From positions 7,873,070-7,937,069 of the forward strand of contig NC_064038.1 in assembly GCF_932526225.1 (NCBI RefSeq): a stretch of 64,000 bases of DNA, given 5' to 3'. Positions within the stretch are counted from its first letter, which is position 1. Each line of letters opens with the position of its first letter. The stretch comes from Nematostella vectensis. Its lineage: Eukaryota > Cnidaria > Anthozoa > Actiniaria > Edwardsiidae. Below are positions 22,901 through 31,385 of this stretch, piece after piece. The notes under the pieces were generated by a model. It saw nothing but the letters and a program-made list of their open reading frames with translations. It ran no database searches and had not been told where the DNA came from. A program made the position numbers and the translations under genes.

Positions 22901-24100
22901 GTTATGATGCGGACGATTTGGAAGTTTTAAAGGTTTATGGGTATACTGACAAAAAATGATGACGAGGATGATGGTGATGAGAATATTTTACAGTGATGAA
23001 GTCACAAAGTTAGGATCACCGTTCCTTGTTTCCTTCTTTTTTCTTTCAGGGATGAAAGATTATATCGTGAGTAGATATTAACTTATGGGTATGTATGCTG
23101 TTATATCTTTAAACAGAGCCGTAGCAGGTCACATTAGATTGGGGGGGAGTGGGGGGCACAATAAAAACATTAAGAAAATATTGGGAGGGCACAGTCACCA
23201 ACTACTGGTCATTTCCTCATAATTTTTGAAAGTATTGTGGAGGGAAGGGGCACATGCCCCCACCCCCTACTACGGCCCTGTTAAATCCCCTCACTGGTTT
23301 TGCTGGTAAATACAGTAAAAGCGGATAACGAATTTCTCCTTATGACCGGTATGGAAGGAAGAATTGTCTGAAAATTTCAGACAAGTTTGATGATTCTTAT
23401 ATATGTTGTCACTGTCCTTGATCCATGTTCGTAGTTATCTGCTCTTTTGTGATTACATTACTGTTATTACGTTACCTTCTCGTGTTGTTTTGGGAGTATT
23501 ACTTTACAGGTTTACGACAAGAAACGCAGATAAAGCGAACCAAGAGATTAAAGTGAGTAGATGCCCCTAAGTTGTTTGACATTATCAGAGTTCGCACTCC
23601 CTTGTTTGTATGGGGCGTGACCCTGAAATCTTTGACGAACCTCTGGCGCTTACTGTCGAATCCGTTGTATCGCGACCCGCGTTTTCAAAGCACGATTTGT
23701 TTTAGTTTTCTGCTCCGTCAGTAAAACCATTCTGAGCCAATCAGAGTCTCGTTTTGTGCACTTCACTGGTTATCCTCTGGACGAAAACCAGTGTCGCGAC
23801 AGAAAGCCAGGCAACTGCACTAGGCGAGAGATGGCAAGAATCTGATTGGATCAGAATAACGGAACAATAATTGGAACAGAAAATCCCAAAAGACAAAAAC
23901 AAATCGATGTTTTGAAAATGCGGCGTCGCGATACAACGGATTCGACAGTAACCCTGAGCGCTGGATAAGAAGTGTTGACACCCAGCATATTCCATGATTA
24001 CCTTTGGCCACACGGAACACGCACTCTCTAGTTCTTATCAATTCCTAAGTCAAGCCCTGTTCTGAAACTGCCTTTTTCTTTTTCCAGATTTGAAATTTAG
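12961..24100 (+). CDS. Secreted mosaic protein with WAP and four vWA domains (13 exons)
   Basis: Exons 12961..13048, 14282..14422, 14853..15199, 15706..15946, 16233..16443, 16819..17171, 17585..17737, 18735..19304, 20138..20344, 20808..21145, 22288..22522, 23510..23552, 24088..24100; 979 aa, all junctions in phase. Order: signal peptide (1-28, hydrophobic LFLLVVSFYATLLSFSF); Cys-rich WAP-like module (CNSDKECPDGEKCC); vWA1 (about 77-272); vWA2 (273-460); WAP (461-511, CESDGDCNEARLKCC); vWA3 (512-701, one exon); WAP (702-770); vWA4 (771-961); short basic tail. Module borders are phase-1 introns. Only vWA3 keeps DxSxS (DNSES); vWA1 has DASEA, and the other two lack the motif. The acidic DG position after strand beta-4 is lost in all four. 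WAP modules suggest protease inhibition or disulphide scaffolding and vWA modules adhesion; the actual function is unknown. Confidence 0.87.
13910..13991. repeat. (TAC)n microsatellite
   Basis: About 27 triplets of TAC/CTA with one ATC interruption, in intron 1 of the vWA/WAP gene. Confidence 0.95.
17738..17850. repeat. Tandem repeat anchored on a splice donor (vWA/WAP gene exon 7)
   Basis: The array begins at the exon-7 donor. Units start AGGTAAATATTCACC (17740), AGGTAAGTATGTACTC (17786) and GGGTAAATATGCAC (17831), each preceded by (C/T)GAGT in copies 2 and 3, with a period of 45-46 bp. Each unit recreates a good 5' splice-site sequence (GTAAAT or GTAAGT). ATGTTTGGT(C/T)GAGT is shared between units. 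Confidence 0.75.
18518..18705. mobile_element. MITE family A copy (GCCGTAGCAGG termini)
   Basis: Starts CGCCGTAGCAAGCC and ends CCCCCTGCTACGGCCCTG, an inverted pair. The interior has G-runs and CACGCCCCTA repeats and lies in intron 7 of the vWA/WAP gene. Related copies are at 23114-23280 and 56344-56410. Confidence 0.75.
19344..19698. mobile_element. MITE family B copy (CAGGCCCGTACCCAGG termini)
   Basis: Begins CAGGCCCGTACCCAGG and ends CCCTGTGTACGGGCCTG, its near reverse complement. It lies in intron 8 of the vWA/WAP gene. Its right half matches 28474-28675 and its left half matches 62263-62440. Non-coding. Confidence 0.8.
21185..22287. repeat. Minisatellite made of a splice acceptor plus exon start (vWA/WAP gene)
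   Basis: About 18 units of 63-64 bp (two of 68 bp), spacing measured on the ACAG at 21194, about 21259, 21323, 21386, 21454, 21518, 21582, 21646, 21710, 21773, 21836, 21904, 21968, 22031, 22094, 22157, 22220 and 22284. The first two are degenerate. Each unit contains CTTACTTTCATACAG, a 3' splice site, followed by ACAATAGTCCTGATCGG, the first bases of exon 11. Most units then end GAGGTACCC, a weak donor-like site. The last unit is the true exon-11 junction. The 63-bp units are open in frame and encode a repeating 21-residue pattern with TFIQTIVLIG. Confidence 0.93.
23050..23066 (+). other. Candidate 17-nt alternative microexon of the vWA/WAP gene
   Basis: TTCTTTCAG precedes and GTGAGT follows a 17-nt segment that joins exon 11 in frame and codes (G)MKDYI. 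Including it shifts exon 13 so the protein ends VYDKKRR at a stop at 23531-23533 (974 aa). Skipping it gives the 979-aa form ending KRTKRLKFEI. Both splice sites are good. Which form is used cannot be told from DNA. Confidence 0.45.
23114..23280. mobile_element. MITE family A copy
   Basis: Begins CAGAGCCGTAGCAGG and ends CCTACTACGGCCCTG, inverted. The interior has G-runs and GGCACA motifs. It lies between the candidate microexon and exon 13 of the vWA/WAP gene. Confidence 0.8.
23650..23951. mobile_element. MITE with TA target site, copy 1 (Tc1/mariner-like ends)
   Basis: The ends are TTACTGTCGAATCCGTTGTA and its complement TACAACGGATTCGACAGTAA, so the element CTGTCGAAT...ATTCGACAG is flanked by TA on both sides. 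The interior is itself largely palindromic (GAGCCAATCAGAGTCTC against GAATCTGATTGGATCAG). A second copy in opposite orientation is at 43308-43599. There is no protein; the Tc1/mariner affinity is inferred only from the TA flank. Confidence 0.85.
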
Positions 24101-24302
24101 AGGACAACCGTCTTAAAGAAGGTCGATCAAACACTCCTTTGTTATGGTTTATATTTGAAAATACAACGGTTTATTCGCAAGGAAACTTCAAAATAACAAT
24201 CTACGAATGAAGTATGATCCGGTATAGATTGAACATTTTTACTTTTAAATTGTTACTCGCTTGAATTAGCCGATGGAAATAGATGTTATCTATTGCGTAA
24301 AC

Positions 24303-24308
24303 AATAAA
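24303..24308 (+). terminator. Candidate poly(A) signal of the vWA/WAP gene
   Basis: AATAAA about 200 bp past the stop codon at 24100. It is the first canonical hexamer I noticed downstream. Use is unproven. Confidence 0.4.
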
Positions 24309-25033
24309 GCGTAATTTGTCATGAACTTCTTCACTATCCCCTTCTCCCTCACACGCACAGGTGTCCCTCGTCCCAGGTCCACGCTTTGTCACGGCTCATT
24401 TACGAGCACAGGAAATCTGGTAAGAATGCCTGGGACTATAAATCCCTATCATAGTTAATACAGCCGGCGTTCACACTAGTTCCAAAACGTGTTTATACTC
24501 TAAATATTTAAAACTACTAAGCAAGGTATAATGGAACATCGAGACAATGATGTGACAAAGGAGTATAGTATTTTAACTGTATCTGGCTGACCCAAAATAG
24601 GTGGAGATCATTAAGATATCCCGCTCCTACTCTATTAAAACATCATGGACGCAATATTGGAGCAGTAACCTGTCAATCTTCATAATTCTTTGGATAATTC
24701 GTCTCTCGTCTCAACCGCATGCCAAAAACCCAGGGAATTTGGTCGTGGCGGTTTCGGCCGCGCGCCCCTGGATCGACCCGTTTGAAATGCATTGTGTGGC
24801 GATTTTCCCATGCGAGTTTGTAGAACGGAAAAGTAGACTTTTGTGAGTTGGACTATCAAATAAATACCTGAAATAACACATAGAATCGCGGGTGTTACAG
24901 ATAGGAGTTTGCGCCCAACTTGACCGCTAAAAGGATACTTCCTTATTGAAGAAATATGATACTTTTTCCATTCTATAACCTAACAACCTCCTCCCCCCAA
25001 CCCACCATAGAAATGACATAGGCATAGATATAT
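24309..25033. other. Intergenic region between two convergent genes; nothing recognised
   Basis: AT-rich sequence between the ends of the plus-strand vWA/WAP gene and the minus-strand gluconokinase gene. The open frame at about 24601-24846 has no recognisable domain. Confidence 0.5.
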
Positions 25034-25039
25034 TTTATT
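25034..25039 (-). terminator. Candidate poly(A) signal of the gluconokinase gene
   Basis: TTTATT on the plus strand is AATAAA on the minus strand, about 185 bp beyond the gluconokinase stop at 25222-25224. Use is unproven. Confidence 0.35.
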
Positions 25040-25221
25040 AGGCATCTCGTAAACAAAAATAAATATGATGTTAATCCTCATAATGTTTGGAAAAAGAAAC
25101 AGAAATAAATATTATACATATAAAAGGCTTGAGAATTACTAGAAGCCTAGGTCAAGACTTATCTCCCTCACCCCCCCCCCCCCCCAGCAAATTTCGTCTA
25201 CGCACCGAGGTCGAGTCTAAC

Positions 25222-28200
25222 CTATACGGTGCTGTGAACAGTGACATTTACGTCAAACAGGGCTTTCAAACAGGTCAAGATCTCATTTGCAGTTTCTTCA
25301 ACACTCCGTTCAATACCGACTTTAAGTGTGTAATCCGAACTTTCTGGCTCCTCAAGAACCTCAAGCTGCGAGTCTAGAAGAGAGTCTGGCATAAAGTGTT
25401 CCTTGCGGTTTAATATTCGCTCACGAATCAAGTCTTTGGATCCTTGTAATAGCACAATAAGGAAATCACCAACATCTTTCGACCCCTTATTGTCTCGCGG
25501 ATATTGTGGCGGGGTCTCGCTCGTTGATTTACCCGAGGTTCCTTGCAAGATTATCTTTCTGTAGGATGTTTTCAAAGCAGAGCAGGCCAGGACACCTGAT
25601 TCACATCGGCTTTTCCATCTGAAAGAAAACGCATTTACAGTGATGAACCAAAATAGTGGGCCCTCCTGGACCCGACACTTGCGTGACAATACTGACTAAA
25701 TTCCGAACCCTTGCGTGACAATATTGACTTGCGTGACAATACTGACTAAATTCCGACACTTGCGTGACAATATTGACTTGCGTGACAATACTGACTAAAT
25801 TCCGACACTTGCGTGACAATGCTGAATTTAGTCAAGTGTAGGAATTTAGTCAGCACTGTCACGCAAGTGTCGGAATTTAATCAATATATTGATGAATATC
25901 ACTCGTGACAGTTGATCAGTCCCATAGCACAGCCCAAATATGTGGGGGGAGGGGGGAGGAAGAGACATTTGGCAAAAATCCCCCACCCCTCCCTCTGTTA
26001 CAGTTTAGTCACTACCTTTTAACAACTTCATTGAGTGCAATTAACCAGGGCAGGCGATCCTATAGAGGAAAAAGAAAAAAAGAAATGTTTTGTCTAAGAA
26101 TTCAGCACGCCTATTTCAATAAATTATTCAATGTTGTAGCGTGTTTCATGTGTCATTTTGGTAATCCCGCGAAGCATTCAACATACTTGAGCGCTCCATT
26201 GTAGGTCTGAGTTGAGTGTGATTCTGAGTTGAGTGTGATTCAGAGATACTTCGCAGCATCCACAGTTTTTAAGACCTTTCCATGCAAGACATAGTCATGA
26301 ACAATCGGTTTGCGTTTTCTGGTAACCCGTTACGCAGTAACGCATTTACTGGGGTTGAAATTCATTTGCCATGTCTTTCCCCAGGCTTCAAGCTTTTGAG
26401 ATCGTTCTGAAGGATTGCTGTTTCCTGATGTGATTGGACACCCAGATAGAGGAACAATCTTACAGTTGAATCTAGCTGGTTTGGTAGGTCATTGATAAAA
26501 TGTAAAAATAAACAAGGTGCCAAGACCGAGCCTTGAGGAACACCTGACTGCACGCTGGCATCATTGGAGTAGTCTCCACCAACAATAACCTTTTGAGATC
26601 CAGCTTCAGGAGGGGTCGCTCATGACCAACTCGAATGCCTATAGTGAGTAAATCAGTTTGGCCTCCCCCATGCATATGAAAAGCTAGATCAGTAATCACT
26701 TCAATGAGTTGTGTTGTGCACGACAAACCATTTCTGAAGCCATGCTGGAAGGGATAAAATATATTGTGTTTTATCGTGTGTCTAATGATGGCGCTTGTTA
26801 TTATGTGTTACATAAGTTTGCAAGAAATGCATGTGAGAGAAATTGGACGGTAGTTTGCAGGGTAAGATTTTTTGCCTGCTTTGAAAACGGGTGTTACATA
26901 TGCTGTCTTCCAGTCTTCCGGAACTTTACCGCACTCATAAGACTTCTTATATATAAGTTAAAACATAGGAGCCACAGTACTGGCCATTTTTTTTTTAGCA
27001 CTTTAAGGTTTGAGGTTATCAGGGCCAGGGGCGTGGTGGTCGTTCAAGTTTTGGAGAAGTTTAAGCTCTCCAGCTTCAGTGATTTGGATATCATCCATGT
27101 CTGGTTAGGGGTTTTAGAGGGTTTTAGTTCTGGTAAATCTGTTTTTCAGAAACATACCTTGTCAGTTAAGGGAATCCCATTTTTCATCTTTTCGATGTTT
27201 GATGCTGGGTGGAAGTCATCGGCATCGACAAATGGCCACGACAGCTACAGGCAATAAAAGAGTACGAGTATTCAAGGTACTTGTGGCACCTTGAATACTC
27301 GTATTAACGCAAAGGTACTTATGCCATCCTTGAAGTCCTAATGCAGTGAAGGGGGGAGGGGGTTTGATAGAGGATGTTTTCTTTAACTTCGACTTTTGCT
27401 TCAAATAAATAAATAGACAAAATTTCCTCATAAGTTGTTTAAGTATAAATAACAAGCCGATGACAGGAATGGTAAACACGAGTTTAATTGTATGTTTTCA
27501 ATTAAACTTAAACGCAAGTATTGGATTATAAATGGAGCGTTTCATTTTCAAATATAAACATTGATTAAGAGTTTTTGATAGACTCTTTTTTGGCAGCTAT
27601 CAGCGCGCATATTTTATCTTCTACATTTTCGGGAGCGCTTTCTGTTAAGTTGGGCGCTAAAAAAACTAACATTGATGGTATTAGCTAATGATAAAATAAT
27701 CGAGTAAAACACTAATGAGATGCTACAATAAAGGAAGCTTCACACAAACAACTAATTTCTTCGATGGGTCAGAAAACCAGGAGATATGCATGAAATAAAG
27801 TTGAGCAAAGAACTTGTTGCAATACAATAAAAATATTGGAATGAGAAAAAAAATTTCAAGCACTTATTGCTTTTTCTACAATGATGTGAATGTTTTTTAA
27901 AGACTTTGATGCCGCTGAACAATTGCACGAAATAACTATTTGAAAGACTTTGATGCCGCTGAACAATTGCACGAAATAACAATAGTTGACCTTTTCTTTG
28001 GGTTCAGATGGTTTCGAAACTATTACTTTGGATTATAACGTGCGTGCTCGGGCGGACGTGCTTTGTTTTCATTATCGAAAAGCTGTACATCCAAAAGTTT
28101 GAAATAATCTCGATTTTAAATGTGTACATCCCAGGGTCTAAACCACTAGCAAAATAATACTTCCTTCCCTTATTTAGAATGGAGCTTATTGTATAAATAA

Positions 28201-28589
28201 GCCGCATAGCGACAATAAAATCATACCTGTTTGCCAATGTATCTTCCAATAGTTGTCCTTCCAAAAAAGAGGCAAAGTGTTACCAGCAAGTGCATAGTTA
28301 CTAGTAGATCTCAAATTTTAAGCAACTGCCTCCTAGTCATCAACGGGTGACGTCACAGCGTGTCACGAACAAAAAATACACAACAAGATGGAGTTGTTCA
28401 CAACACGCTGTGATTTTATCCGTGCATTTATTTGTCTAAAATGGAGCAATGACTTCCCATAAATCCTTTGCAGTATTGCCACGGGATGTTTATTGTCGGA
28501 TTTGGCTACATACCAGACTGATCTAGCTTATGCTTTATAGTTTTGTCTACAAGTAGCACGTCTATTAAGAACCGAAAGTGGACCTTCGG

Positions 28590-28640
<51 letters not shown>

Positions 28641-29189
28641 GGGGGGTCACCTGCAACCCCCTGGGTACGGGCCTGAACAGGACTCCGTCTTCAATACGTT
28701 TTAGAATTTTGTGCACTTGGTATCAATAACAATAATGTTATGGTTCATTCTAGACTGAATCACATTTTGGAATCAGTATATTCTACAATAACGTTTTCAA
28801 AATACGTATACTTTACGATTTCCAATTTTAAAAACGTTTACAACATATAATCTTTAACATTTTAGCCATTCCATTTCCATAAACGTTTAGTGATAACTAG
28901 TCTCACAATATATTTATAGACATTTTGAGCTAAGTGCACTTGAACAAATCTATATTTCGAAACACTTATAGATAAGTGTACTCGATTCTATATCTAATAA
29001 CATTTTGAGATATGTTCACTTACGCACGTTTCTATATCTAATAACATTTTGAGATTAGCGTATTTACGCACGATTCTATATCTAATAACATTTTGAGATC
29101 AGCGTATTTACCCACGATTCTATATCTAATAACATTTTGTGCACTTACTTGCCCGAGCCACAGACCCCCGTCACTAGTACAATCACCAT
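25222..29189 (-). CDS. IDNK: Gluconokinase, complete, five exons
   Basis: Exons complement(29149..29189), (28227..28257), (27158..27244), (26016..26059), (25222..25618); 600 nt, 199 aa, close to the 187 aa of human IDNK. It phosphorylates D-gluconate with ATP to 6-phosphogluconate, feeding the pentose phosphate pathway, probably in the cytosol. Walker A is GVCGSGKTT (residues 8-16) and is split by intron 1 inside the Lys codon. FVDADDFHP (29-37), KMKNGIPLTD, DRLPWL (54-59), ACSALK (79-84), a YRKIIL strand, a REHFMPDSLLDSQ-like segment and LEEPE follow the family order. Segment 85-113 is somewhat longer and more polar than in vertebrates. The ATG at 29187-29189 is the only Met before the P-loop. 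Introns 1 to 4 carry repeats and a LINE fragment, but the exons are intact. Confidence 0.96.
25676..25890. repeat. Tandem and inverted repeat array in gluconokinase intron 4
   Basis: Units (C)TTGCGTGACAATACTGAC followed by TAAATTCCGACA repeat four to five times. From about 25820 the same sequence appears reversed (GGAATTTAGTCAGCACTGTC, ACGCAAGTGTCGGAATTTA), so the array can fold back on itself. Confidence 0.8.
26205..27115 (-). mobile_element. Truncated LINE reverse transcriptase (CR1/Jockey-like), degenerate
   Basis: Minus-strand translations across several frames give ordered RT motifs: HHAPGPDNLKP, CGKVPEDWKTAYVTPVFK, NYRPISLTCI, GFRNGLSCTTQLIEVITDL, SGVPQGSVLAPCLF with FINDLP, then WQMNFNPSKC and KTVDAAKYL. 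Frameshifts and stops interrupt it, the usual F/YxDD catalytic motif is lost (RLFLYLG instead), and no endonuclease or 3' tail is seen. It is a dead 5'-truncated insertion in gluconokinase intron 3, in the same sense as the host gene. Confidence 0.88.
27899..27983. repeat. Direct tandem duplication, 45-bp unit
   Basis: AAGACTTTGATGCCGCTGAA followed by CAATTGCACGAAATAAC occurs twice in a row, identical over about 40 bp, in gluconokinase intron 2. Confidence 0.9.
28474..28675. mobile_element. MITE family B, right-half copy with GT and G runs
   Basis: Shares TTTATTGTCGGATTTGGCTA, TATAGTTTTGTCTACAA and TAGCACGTCTATT with 19500-19620 and ends CCCCTGGGTACGGGCCTG like 19698. A (GT)n tract (about 28593-28622) and an uninterrupted G-run of about 22 (28625-28646) lie inside. 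The left end is missing. It lies in gluconokinase intron 1. Confidence 0.75.
28975..29148. repeat. Tandem repeat abutting the gluconokinase exon-1 splice donor
   Basis: Three to four units of 42-46 bp contain TTCTATATCTAATAACATTT followed by TGAGAT and TTACGCACG or TTACCCACG. The last unit runs straight into TGTGCACTTAC, the (complemented) donor of exon 1. One unit keeps GTTCACTTACG, which on the minus strand is a GTAAGTGAAC donor-like sequence. Confidence 0.65.
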
Positions 29190-30187
29190 CACAGCAACAA
29201 GCGTTTATCAGCAGTCTCAGGCACGACTATTTTCGGGAAAAAGGACATGTTAATATAAAGCCATTTTAGCAGGTGATCTCAGCAGATGACCCTAGGGGGA
29301 GTGGGGGTTTTCCTGGCCGCTTTTGTTCTCCATCTCCGCCTTTCCAGCCACTTCTTATTCCAAATCCTGTTTCCGTTTCTTGTCCTAAATTAGGGTCCTC
29401 ATTTTACCCCGTCAGGACCTCACATTATAATAAAGCATTCACTTTTATCGGAATATACTTAAAATTGAATTTGTTCGCCGAAAAATTGACAAAAGAATCT
29501 TTCGTTTACTTCACGTACCCAGCCATCTGTGCATTGGGTCAGCTGTAAACCTCGGCATTCAATTCACAATTGAACAATTTCGAATCGTATAAAAGTGAAA
29601 GTGTATGTGATTTTGAATTGTGTCGCTTAGACAACAAGTTTGGCTTTCGTGCAAACCTAGGTTGGGTAATCAGGTAATTACTCCGAGTTTTCACAGCTTC
29701 TACTATGCCCGCACTACAGGGGGTAGTCCTATAGTAAAGATATATTCTTATATGTGTTACGTGGAAGGCAATGCCAAGTGCGTACTGCGCTTTTTCAATA
29801 ATCTGCGAGCTATCGCCGACGATTTCCAATAATCTCCAAATTCGCAGAATATTTAAAATCGCAGTTACTGTTGGGTTGTTCGAGTTAGACAAGTCTAGTA
29901 GTAGGGGGTTTAGGGGGTTTAAACTCCCACCCCCAATGGGCTGCCTTTCTTCATTGTTTCCATTGTGTCTGTTTATTCGAAAATCGTTACGAAGGTAAAT
30001 ATTGACGAAAATTTATGGGTCAACCCCCTCCCCCCCCCCACCCTTGGCAAAAAGCTAGATCCGCCCTTATGTTTATTCAAGGAAAGAAAACCTTAAGCGA
30101 GTCCTTATGCAATTTTTTCAAAACTCTGCAAACTACGCCACCCAGGTTTACCGTGATTGCATAAAATGCGATTTTCCTTTGGGATTT
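29190..30187. other. Gluconokinase 5' flank; no gene recognised
   Basis: Non-coding, with C-runs near 30029-30040 followed by CTAGATCCGCCCTT, which resembles the end of the MITE at 3350-3607. The open frames here show no domain. Confidence 0.5.
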
Positions 30188-31281
30188 TCTCAGTTGAGAA
30201 CATCCTCGGAACCCCAGGGGTATTTTCCTCTAACGTTTCACTCGCGAGAAAAATAACCCCTTGGGAACAGTAAGGAACGAACTTGGCAAAAAAGCCGTCA
30301 CGGCGCCTGGGTCCCTTGAGGTTTAAACATGTCTAAAGCTGTCATCGATCAATCTTTTTTGTGGACAAATCACTGTGGGAAATCTTACGCGTTTAGATAT
30401 ATTGTGCCGTTTCGCCAGCTCGGTCTTTTGTGATTTACGAAAGAAAAATGGGTTAGCCTTTTCTACTCGGAAATGTAAGGTAATCGGGAATTATTGCCGC
30501 GTTTGCGGGAAACAGTCTCAGATAATAAAAAAAGGCACAAACTATTCGGATCGTATTTGCTTGGAGAACAACTCTCCTCGATTACTGACTTTAAGGACTT
30601 TATTTGCACACTTTTCAAGCCAAGGATCTACTACATCCTCTCTGTAAGCTTAAACTTTGGTGCCAAGTAATAGATTCACTGCCGAATGAATCGGGACTAC
30701 CGAGCACGATCCTCGCTTTCCCCTTGACTAGAATGTCAGTGTCCTTTGAGTTAGAAATATTTTTCGGCGGTACCTATCCCGATTGAGTTCAGATAGGCCA
30801 ACTGGTCAGGGATTATCGACTGGAGAAGACAAGTTTCAAGAACTATCGGGTTCCCTCGCACATTTTCGGCATGGCTTGAAAAACTCTTTCCAAACCCTGT
30901 AGGTAGTTGAGCAAAAACATCCTGTTATTTGTAAAACCCCTTTAGGACCAAAAGCTGTTCTGGCTTCAATGAAGACGCTCTAATCGTGTATTTTACCGCT
31001 TAAATGATGTCGGGAATTAGCCCTTCGAATATATAAGAAGTTGTTCAGGAGCCATATTTGATCTCAAGCCAACACAGAGCAATTATGTAAATTTTTGGTG
31101 CATTGTTGGGGAAGCGCACCTGTGATTGGTCGACCTCGGGAGGTCGACCAATCACAGCTCACCATAGGCCTAGATTTTTTTGCCAAGTTCGTTCCTTACT
31201 GTTCCCCAGGGGTTATTTTTCTCGCGAGTGTGAAACGTTAGAGAGAAATACCCCTGGGTTTCCGAGGATGAGTTGAGAAAC
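30188..31281. mobile_element. 1.1-kb element with about 105-bp imperfect inverted repeats
   Basis: Left arm (about 30188-30294) and right arm (about 31175-31281) are inverted copies, sharing AGTAAGGAACGAACTTGGCA, CTCGCGAGAAAAATAACCCC, TCTAACGTTTCA and CCCAGGGGTATTT. The interior frames are fragmentary; one at 30375-30647 has a Cys pair (CRVCGK), but no transposase was recognised. Near the right arm is a palindrome at 31120-31157. Non-autonomous DNA transposon is inferred. Confidence 0.75.
31120..31157. repeat. 38-bp palindrome
   Basis: CTGTGATTGGTCGACCTC is followed by its reverse complement, with only GG as the non-pairing centre. It would form a strong cruciform or hairpin inside the 30188-31281 element and contains ATTGG/CCAAT on each arm. 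Confidence 0.9.
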
Positions 31282-31385
31282 AATTATTAATTGTAGTTTA
31301 TAACTGTTGGAGAGGGAATCTCCTAAAAAAAGGCTACACATGACAGAGGTTTCAGAAAGAACTCTTCTAAGAGATCCCAACGCCT

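Noticed and set aside
24601..24846. 81-codon open frame between the vWA/WAP and gluconokinase genes
   Set aside because: No domain, no splice context and random-looking composition.
28227..28295. Gluconokinase first exon starting at the ATG at 28293-28295
   Set aside because: It would replace the Walker A motif with LCLFFGRTT. An internal acceptor (GGAAG before GACAACT) joined to the exon at 29149-29189 restores GVCGSGKTT in frame, so the distal first exon is preferred.
30375..30786. Frames with a CRVCGK zinc-finger-like motif inside the 1.1-kb inverted-repeat element
   Set aside because: There is a single Cys pair only, frames are interrupted and no transposase similarity is evident. It is too weak to call a gene.
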